Shown here in pieces: positions 57,541 through 64,000 of a stretch of DNA of 64,000 nucleotides. The notes under the pieces are model-generated. The model had not been told where the DNA came from and made no database searches. It saw only the letters and a program-made list of their open reading frames with translations. The stretch is taken from assembly GCA_936440205.1 (NCBI GenBank), contig OW387140.1, positions 25,231,659 through 25,295,658 of the forward strand, written 5' to 3'. Positions within the stretch are counted from its first letter, which is position 1. Every line of letters starts with the position of its first letter. A program made the translations under genes and the position numbers. This DNA is from Lepidonotus clava. Its lineage: Eukaryota > Annelida > Polychaeta > Phyllodocida > Polynoidae.

Positions 57541-58527
57541 TGTGACGTTCTCTGGTAAGTCGGGGTTGCCGATTCTTACAACAGAGGAACGTGGGGGTTG
57601 TTCGGGTCTCGGGGCGGACGGGGAATCCGGGCCAAGAACCGAGATGTGTTTCTAGAGTCGTGCCTCGCGCACGAGGGGGGGCTGAGCGAATCGATCGGGA
57701 ATCGGCACTCGATGTCGACGGAGGACTGCGGGGGAGGGAAATTATGGTAGGGGTACGGGTCGGCCGGGGGGCGGTCCACCCCTGAGTTCCGGTCCGCGGG
57801 GGCGACGGGCCGACGGTCGCCTATTGTTTGGTAGCGTGGGGCCGAGCATGCCGCGCCCTCGTCCCCGCGGACTTCGCTCCTTCGTTCCGCTCCCCATGTC
57901 TTCGTACCATACTACGCCTCGGTTTCCGGGACTACTTCGGGCCTTCGTGCCTTACTCCGTTCCCTCGTTCCTCGTTCTTCGGGCCGTCGGGCCCCTTACC
58001 CTATGTTTCTACTACCTATCTCGAACTTCGACTGTTTTGTCCTAACTTCGGCTTAATTACTCTGATCGGCTCATCTTTAGCGGTTGTTTCAGGAAAGAGG
58101 ACACGTCTGGACACCAGGAGAACTGTTAAAGAACTCTGTTTATTCGGGCCTCACCGCCCCTTTATATACTAGAGAGGTCAGCCCTGATTGGCTGCCTTCG
58201 GTCACGTGACCTACAACTGATGTCACTTCCGGTTTATATATTCCGTTTCCGGTTTACATTTCACTTCCGGTTTACATATTTCCGGGTTTCGTTCCTTTAC
58301 GTTTTCGTTCCTTACATATTCGTTATTCGTTCTTTACATATTCGTTCTTTACATATTCGTGCCTCTTTTTCAGGCTTTCTATACTTTCGTTCATTATTAC
58401 ATATTCGTTCCTTTACATCTATTTCGTTCTCTTACATATATTTCGTTCTCTTACATATATTTCTATTATTACCTTATTTCTATTATTTTAACCTCTATGT
58501 ATTTTGGCTGAATAGCCGTTCATCACA
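57541..58527 (-). repeat. LTR of the GC-rich element
   Basis: 987 bp that read TGTGATGAAC to ACGTCACA on the minus strand, so the ends are short inverted repeats (TGTGA/TCACA). The U3 side (58220-58480) is a loose array of words like acatattcgttctt and three copies of acttccggtttacat-like sequence. The LTR is joined directly to a purine tract, as expected for a 3' LTR in this orientation. Confidence 0.7.
58139..58191 (-). promoter_or_regulatory. LTR promoter and poly(A) words
   Basis: On the minus strand, in order: CCAAT (58191-58187), TATATAAA (58168-58161) and AATAAA (58144-58139). This order and spacing support a transcribed LTR and fix its orientation. Repeated CCGGAAGT words further upstream (about 58222-58270) resemble ETS-type sites. 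Confidence 0.6.
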
Positions 58528-58539
58528 CCCTCCCGCACC
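58528..58539 (-). other. Polypurine tract of the LTR element
   Basis: ggtgcgggaggg on the minus strand directly before the LTR's TGTGATG. It is the usual position of a plus-strand primer in LTR elements. Confidence 0.5.
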
Positions 58540-61500
58540 TTCTTGAAAGGTGGGAAAACACGTTTTACAAAATTTCAAAACAGTTCATACAGCAACGACA
58601 ACAGAACATACTCCAGAACCAGAAACATTTCAATCCTACGCTCCTTATCGGCAGAGGAGGAGGTGTCACCCTCTGTCCTCCCCGGTCTACTTCGGAGGGC
58701 CCCCGGGGCCTATCCGGCTAATTATTATTTCTCTTCTTTCTTCGTTTTTCGTTCTTTGTTTTTCTCTCTTCTTAATGAAAGTTCATATAATTCGTTTTAT
58801 ATATCTTAGTCTCTTTTTATCTTCGTCAGAGTTCTCTATCCTGGATCTATTAGGACCCGTTTTACACCTCCTCTTTTTCTCGTCTTTAGGATGAGCGAGC
58901 CGGTCGTGGCTCTCCCACCCGGGACTGGGGATCGGTCGTGACCCCGTCGCCCCCGCTCCTCTCCTCTGGGCTCTATTTACTTAGCCCCTCGGCGCGTTTT
59001 TCCTCGCCTTTTTACCCTCATTAGGACAGAGGGACCGGTCGTGGTCCTCCTGCCCGGGGCCATGGGTCGGTCGTGACCCGCAGTGCCCCCGTTCCCTTCG
59101 TTTTTCGTCGTCCAGACGTTCTCCCCTAGTTCGGGTGGAGAATCGGTCGCGACTCTCCCACCCAGAGGCCAGGGCCGGTCGTGACCCTTAGTCCTCTCGA
59201 CCCTCGATCCGTTCTACCGTCGTCCAGACGTTCTCCGTTGTTTTTGGGTAGAGAATCGGTCGTGATTCTCCCACCCGGTCGGTCGTGACCCCTCGTTCTT
59301 CCGTAACTATTACTCTTCTCTGCGTTCTCTTAGGTGATGATGATGATTTTAAGGATGAGTTGAAGAAGAAAGACTGAAGTTGTTGTAGATAGAATGTTCT
59401 TTTTGGACTTCGCACCCTCGGTCGCCTCGGCATTCAGAGCCCTCCAGTGACTTTTTCACGTTTGGCAAGGACAACATGTTCGAGCCAAAGGCCGAGGTAC
59501 CCAAAGAAGAAGATGGCGTTGTATGTGGAAAGGAACTTAACTTCATGCATTAAAGCCTAGAGTGGAAGCTTCAGCAGACGACGTCGCGGGTTTCGTGCTA
59601 TTTGTCACAGTGAAACTTTGAGATGGAGTCCGGGTGAAGGTAAGACTGAGAAGATTAGAATCATTAATTATCGATGAAGTGTCCGTTTTCCGTACAGGAA
59701 CTGAAGTTTGACTTTTACGACACATGTCCTCGTGGTTAACCCAGCACCAAGATGTTCAGTCCTCGACCACGTCGACACACTTGAAGATTTCAGGATTTCA
59801 GAAAAAGATGTCGGAGAGAGTCCACCACAGTAAAGTATTTCCATCACCGTTCCGGGCTCAAGTGGCATGACAACAACCGGAACGGAGACCCGATTAAGAA
59901 GATAATTTTGATGAAGTTTCTTTTTGATGACAGGAGCCGGTGCCTCTCATCCCTCCCCCCCTCCGTAAGCAACGGCAGGAAGACAATCCTCTTTTGGGGC
60001 GAGAGGGAGGCTCCTTCGTTCTACTGATGAGATGATTTTCCTAAGAAGAGGATTCCTGTTTCGGGCACTCGGGCCCTCGTTCGTTTCCTAGGCTCTCGGG
60101 CCTCGCTCTGTTTACTAAGTTTTTCTCTTCGTCCTCCCGGAGGACCGTGCTTTTAGACGATTTTCGTGAGACTGTAATACCAACAAATAGTTCGTTAATA
60201 GAAGTAAGTTTAAGATCCGGTCTGGTTTGATTTTGGAGTAAGGCCACAGTCGTCCACGGTGCCATGTCACATTGCATGAAGCCACTATGCCTATGACGAA
60301 CGCCGAGACAACAGCTCCGAGCCGTTCCGGGCTGCTCCTAGGTACGACGGTTCGAAGTTGGTAAGTTGAAGATATTAGTGAGAAGGAGAGGAAGAAGCCG
60401 TAGAAAGTGAAGATGGACGACATCAACTGGGATCTGCACCCAACGTCAACCTCTGAGATCCGGAACGGGCCCATTCTCAAAAAAATAGCATATATAGAGA
60501 ACTCATCCGATGTCGAACTCCAAGAAGGATCGCTCCTCGTCGCTCTTTGCAGACCTCTTGAGGTGTCTATCAAGGCATCCGCGGCCGACGTTCCAAGCAC
60601 CACCTCCCTGTATATTTCAAAGACTACTTCCCTATATGTTTCAAAGACTATTTTGTTTCGTTCCTCGAGAAGAAGACATCAGGAAATACGACATGGAAGC
60701 AGTCACTGTCGTTACTGCAGGTAAGATATTAATATAAGTTTTTAGTAAGTCTATTAATTTTCGTTTCTTGTTCATGTATTGCTTCGGTCGGTCACGAGCC
60801 AGGGCCCCTAAGTTATCGTCCCTGCTCGTGCCTTGGTCCTCCGGGAGACATCTACGACTCGCCGCAATCCTTTCACGACTCGCTGCATCAACTCTGGCAC
60901 GATAAAACCAGCATTCAAGTCGAGAAGTTCCATTTTGCCGCTCTTCGTATGCGGTAAGAGGCTGAAGACAAGGAAACTCAGAAGATGATGGTACATGAAT
61001 CCGGGCTCATCCTCATTCTGATCGATCCATCCAAGATCAAGAAGACAAAGTTGCAGGGAGTAGAAGTGCCGCTAGAGGACAGAGGTCGTCTCCTCCTCGC
61101 CTCCAGATCGCTCAAGGCAGCGCGGGAGAAGGGTTTTCAGTCTTGGCCCGCGCCAGCCTTTCCTCCAGCGGCGAGTCGCCGGCCCACCGGTACCTTATTT
61201 ACCCCGGCACGACCGTCGACTCAAAGACTACAATGACAACACTATCCGTCCATTCTGATTTCCTTTCCTCGATTCCGCCTCCCAACTTTCACTCTCGCTC
61301 CCGGGCCGCCCGGCCCGCTATCCATTCGATTTCCGCGACCGGACGATCCCGTTCCACCTGCTCGGTCCCAACCAACGCAGCGGGCTCCAGGGAAGAAGAG
61401 GAACAGCTACAAACTTATCTTTCCTCCTAGCGCCTCCTCCCGTTCCGTATTCGCCCCGCAGGCTTGGTAAGTTCGTTCCAGTCATGGACCCTCCAGCTCG

Positions 61501-61869
61501 CTGATTACACTCAACACCTCCTAACACATGTGGTTTCGTTCACTTCCGCAAGAAGATTCCCATAAAGAAACTAATAGGAATAAATTAAGATAAGAATGTT
61601 CGAGCCCGCCAGTCCGTTCCCGATGAGTTTAAGTAAAGTTTCGGGCCCGTCCAGCGGTCTCCAGGAGAGTCTTTTATCCAGGCTTCGGCCTCCTGTGCGG
61701 CTCAGGTACCTCCGCCTCGGCCCGGTCCTCTCCCTGGGGGTTTGACACTATGGGTGAGGAGCCAACGCCCCGTAATCCCTCCCCACCTGACTCGCGACGC
61801 GCCATCTTCCGCCTCTGGTTCCGTCGCGCTGTTTTTTTCTTCCGTGCAAGACCTCGAGCAGCATCTACT
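58540..61869. other. Interior of the LTR element without recognisable genes
   Basis: 3.3 kb between the reading frames and the LTR. Only short frames (under about 165 codons) occur on either strand and none resembles a retroelement enzyme. The hairpin array at 58897-59290 is the only ordered structure I see. Confidence 0.5.
58897..59290 (-). repeat. Array of eight hairpins with a nearly invariant six-base loop
   Basis: Four tandem units (starting about 58897, 59032, 59137 and 59251) each hold two hairpins. The plus-strand loop is GGTCGT in seven and GGTCGC in one; on the minus (sense) strand it is ACGACC. Stems differ but pair: GAGCC/GGCTC (58897-58912), GGGGaTC/GACCCC (58927-58945), GGACC/GGTCC (59032-59047), GGGTC/GACCC (59064-59079), GGAGAaTC/GACTCTCC (59137-59158), AGGGcC/GaCCCT (59171-59188), GAGAATC/GATTCTC (59251-59270) and GGTC/GACC (59277-59290). 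Confidence 0.85.
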
Positions 61870-63108
61870 TCACCCTTCTTCTTGGCGCCGGATCGGTAGC
61901 AACAGTCTCTCCTCCCTAGCGGGGAGCTCGAGAAGCTGATCCACCATTCCGCTCTGTTTTTCCGCCTCTCTTGTCGCCTTCAACAAGTCATCCAGTTGAT
62001 CCTCGTTTTTGTACATCACTAGGGTCTGAGCCAATTGGACGGTCCGGTTGTGTTCGTTAACTAGCCGGTCGACCCCCGGGAACTCCCTGGTCAACGGCCC
62101 CAGTGCCGCCGTCGGGAACTGCGCCATCGCTTCTTCAAATGTCTCTGGCTTGCGGCCCGTTTCTAGTGCCATCAGGAACGCCATAGACGCCGAAGCCATT
62201 GCTCTTGTCTTGGCCGTCATTCCTCGCACCTCCCTCGGGGGCCACACCAGTTGCACCCGAATGGCCTCTTCCGCGTCCCAGTCTCGTACCGCTCGCGCCG
62301 TCACCGGAAAGTGTCCCTGTAAGACCTGGTGAATGGCCTGTGTCCGTAATAACTTGAGTCTCGGTGTTTCTTTAGATGGTCCTGCCGTCGGTATCTCCGT
62401 TCCTATGGACCCGAACACTGAATCCGCTCCCGACTCGTCCAATTCTTGCTTCTCCGGCTCGTATCCTCTGGTCTCGGCCTGCCCCAACTCCATGTCCTCT
62501 GAGTCTTCCACCTCCGCGTCCATGGACTGGGCAGCCGGTATTTGTAATCTGTGTATCACAACCCGCGGTTGTAGCGCCCGCCCGTGTTTATCCTCGTCCT
62601 TGAGTGGGGTATCTGGTCCTGGCGGCGATCCCATACGTTCGGGCGACGGTGGTCCCGGGGTCTCTTCCGATCCTTGCGACCCGAAAAACGAGCTCCCCAA
62701 ACTGGCTCGAGTCAGGTTGTCAACCGCTGCCCGTGTCTCTGGCGTATCTGGTGCTACCGTAATGTCTCTCATTCGTTTCAGTCCTGGGGGCGGCACTATC
62801 GGCTGCTTACATACCATCTTCTCCAGGGGTGAATCCGCTTTCGTCGGGGTAGGGGTAGAGAACAGCGGCTGTGTCGAGGCCATCGACGCCGTGTCCTCTG
62901 GTCTGGCCGCATGCCGAACATACTTTACTTTCTCCACTCGCCCCGACGGTTTGAGTCCCTGCCTTTCTGCCATCTCGCGTAGAAACCTCCCTAGGTACAA
63001 TGCTTCTCTTTCCACCAGCCGGCCTCCCTGTGCTTCCCGAATGCTGTCCTCCAGCTCCCGGTCGGATCTCGCCTCGTGGTAACCCCTGAACGATCCCTCC
63101 CGGTTCAT
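61870..63108 (-). CDS. LTR-element reading frame 2 (unassigned, about 412 residues)
   Basis: A frame lying directly after the previous one in the same orientation. The N-terminal part is charged (MNREGSFRGYHEARSDRELE), the middle is Pro/Ser/Glu-rich, and the last 150 residues look folded and helical (VLQGHFPVTARAVRDWDAEE, then a coiled-coil-like end). I do not recognise it. A capsid-like domain in the C-terminal third is possible but unproven. The antisense frames here are also open because of the high GC, which lowers confidence. Confidence 0.5.
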   Translation of the reverse strand: MNREGSFRGYHEARSDRELEDSIREAQGGRLVEREALYLGRFLREMAERQGLKPSGRVEKVKYVRHAARPEDTASMASTQPLFSTPTPTKADSPLEKMVCKQPIVPPPGLKRMRDITVAPDTPETRAAVDNLTRASLGSSFFGSQGSEETPGPPSPERMGSPPGPDTPLKDEDKHGRALQPRVVIHRLQIPAAQSMDAEVEDSEDMELGQAETRGYEPEKQELDESGADSVFGSIGTEIPTAGPSKETPRLKLLRTQAIHQVLQGHFPVTARAVRDWDAEEAIRVQLVWPPREVRGMTAKTRAMASASMAFLMALETGRKPETFEEAMAQFPTAALGPLTREFPGVDRLVNEHNRTVQLAQTLVMYKNEDQLDDLLKATREAEKQSGMVDQLLELPAREERLLLPIRRQEEG

Positions 63109-63116
63109 TGTTCCTT

Positions 63117-63995
63117 TTAAATATCCGGGGTACCTGATTCGTATATCACTGATTTCTTATGAACTGTCATCATAGTAAATTGTGCGTCGCTACAAGGTGG
63201 TTCTAGTCCCGTGGTCCGTTTGACTCCTGTCGAGGTCTCAGGCTGTGATGGTCCCAGCTCTCCCGTGCTACTAGACTCAGCAATAATCAAGGACCGATCG
63301 CTCCGGACCGACATACTCCTGCCTGACTCCGACTGGTCCGAACTCGTTCCCTCCTCCAATTCTCTCGGGACTTTCTTGACCTTTTTCCACTTCTTCTTTC
63401 GCGACGGCTCCTCCGCCGGGGATCCCTGCGTCGGGGGCCTCTTGAAAGCGAGCGGCTCCTCTTCCTCCTTGACTTTCGGTCGTTGGTCGTCGGACGAGCT
63501 CACCAATTCCACCACCTCAGCCCCCGGTGGTATTCCTGAGCAACCCGGCTTCGGGGTGGGTGTGGATGTCCGTCCTTTTCCTCTGCCCGGGAGTCCTCGT
63601 CCTCTCGGTTCCCGTGGTTCTCCCTGGGCGTTTAACTTCTTAATTCGGCTCTGTACTAACCCTGATATTTGGTCTGGTGTCAGGAGTGGTTTCGGGTTGA
63701 CCACGGCTCGGCTCGCGCTTCGCGGCGACTCAGTGGCTTCCTTCCGCACTCCTTTCGCGGCCCTCCGAGGGGAACGACGCGTGGGTGTCGATCGTTCCGC
63801 TACCTCGGCCAGGGGTCCCTTCCCTGCTGCTTTGGCTGCTTGGGCTCCCTCGCCGGCCTCGTCGGCCTCTGATCCTTCTTCGGTTGCTACCTGCCCCGGC
63901 TGCTCGTCGTCGCTGTCCTCGGATCCTCTCGACGCCCTCGGGTAGTAAGGTATGCGGATATGCCGTCGCGGCCTCTCCGGTGCCTCCTTATCCAC
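63117..63995 (-). CDS. LTR-element reading frame 1 (unassigned, about 292 residues)
   Basis: A polar, low-complexity frame beginning MDKEAPERPRRHIRIPYYPR, with Pro/Ser/Glu-rich stretches and a lysine cluster (RKKKWKKVKKVPRE) resembling a nuclear localisation or nucleic-acid-binding patch. It sits at the 5' side of the visible LTR element and in its sense orientation, so a structural (gag-like) role is a guess from position only. No zinc knuckle or enzyme motif was seen. It may begin beyond the window, so the start is uncertain. It is far more GC-rich than the host gene's surroundings. Confidence 0.5.
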   Translation of the reverse strand: MDKEAPERPRRHIRIPYYPRASRGSEDSDDEQPGQVATEEGSEADEAGEGAQAAKAAGKGPLAEVAERSTPTRRSPRRAAKGVRKEATESPRSASRAVVNPKPLLTPDQISGLVQSRIKKLNAQGEPREPRGRGLPGRGKGRTSTPTPKPGCSGIPPGAEVVELVSSSDDQRPKVKEEEEPLAFKRPPTQGSPAEEPSRKKKWKKVKKVPRELEEGTSSDQSESGRSMSVRSDRSLIIAESSSTGELGPSQPETSTGVKRTTGLEPPCSDAQFTMMTVHKKSVIYESGTPDI

Positions 63996-64000
63996 CGCCC

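Larger units (their letters stand above)
57541..64000 (-). mobile_element. LTR element, 3' portion, GC-rich, runs off the window
   Basis: A sharp rise in GC begins at 57541. Going from the right edge on the minus strand there are two long open reading frames (63995-61870), a 3.3-kb stretch without long frames that contains a hairpin array, a purine tract (58539-58528) and a 987-bp LTR. I saw no protease, reverse transcriptase, RNase H or integrase motif in the visible part, so it may be non-autonomous or its enzymes may lie outside the window or be unrecognisable. The visible frames look open; completeness cannot be judged because the 5' end and other LTR are outside. Family not assigned. Confidence 0.65.

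Noticed and set aside
62333-63945. Long plus-strand frames opposite the LTR-element frames
   Set aside because: GC-rich sequence keeps antisense frames open. The LTR signals (TATA, AATAAA, purine tract) all point to the minus strand.

Overview
The window looks like nuclear DNA of a marine invertebrate deuterostome. Amphioxus (Branchiostoma) is my best guess, but the sequence does not prove it. Reasons: one intron-rich gene with short phase-1 exons, heavily shuffled extracellular domains, many small inverted-repeat transposons, and minisatellites that overlap exon-intron boundaries. As I recall, such boundary-spanning minisatellites ('mirages') have been described at the amphioxus Adh locus.

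Layout. 1-9937: AT-rich DNA with no convincing gene, holding a degenerate 19-bp-type array (1764-2090), CCACCCA and TG/G microsatellites, and a diverged AAGGTCA-rich duplication. 9938-13020: a fold-back minisatellite with a perfect 60-bp inverted repeat beside a decayed LINE (minus strand), itself interrupted by a solo LTR. 13586-26343: mostly transposon debris, including piggyBac-like, Harbinger-like and other inverted-repeat elements, a 198-bp tandem duplication, and a 957-bp element whose ends are packed with ACGTTG words. 26344-31503: intergenic, no gene seen.

31504-52434 (minus): the one clear host gene. 26 exons join in consistent phase into about 1,706 residues of a type I membrane receptor. 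Its 5' end lies outside what I can recognise. From N to C: LDL-receptor class B (YWTD) propeller/EGF units like those of LRP5/6 (one partial, two complete), an extra EGF-like module, a GCC2/GCC3 (ephrin-receptor-like) module, two tiny linker exons, two HYR domains, a sushi/CCP domain, an unassigned region with an acidic repeat, a second GCC2/GCC3 module, one transmembrane helix and a cytoplasmic tail of about 180 residues. The order HYR-HYR-CCP-unassigned-GCC2/3 recalls part of SVEP1/Polydom. The likely role is a cell-surface or matrix-binding, endocytic or signalling receptor; this is inference. Two introns hold tandem arrays grown from the edge of the neighbouring exon: 102-bp units carrying a splice acceptor, and 77-bp units carrying a splice donor.

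52435-57540: small inverted-repeat elements, a second copy of the solo LTR in the opposite orientation, and a 121-bp retroposon with 15-bp target repeats. 57541-64000: the 3' portion of a GC-rich LTR element on the minus strand. It has a 987-bp LTR with CCAAT, TATA and AATAAA signals, a purine tract, an array of eight hairpins with an almost invariant six-base loop, and two long unassigned reading frames. It runs off the right edge. I saw no rRNA, tRNA or CRISPR array.
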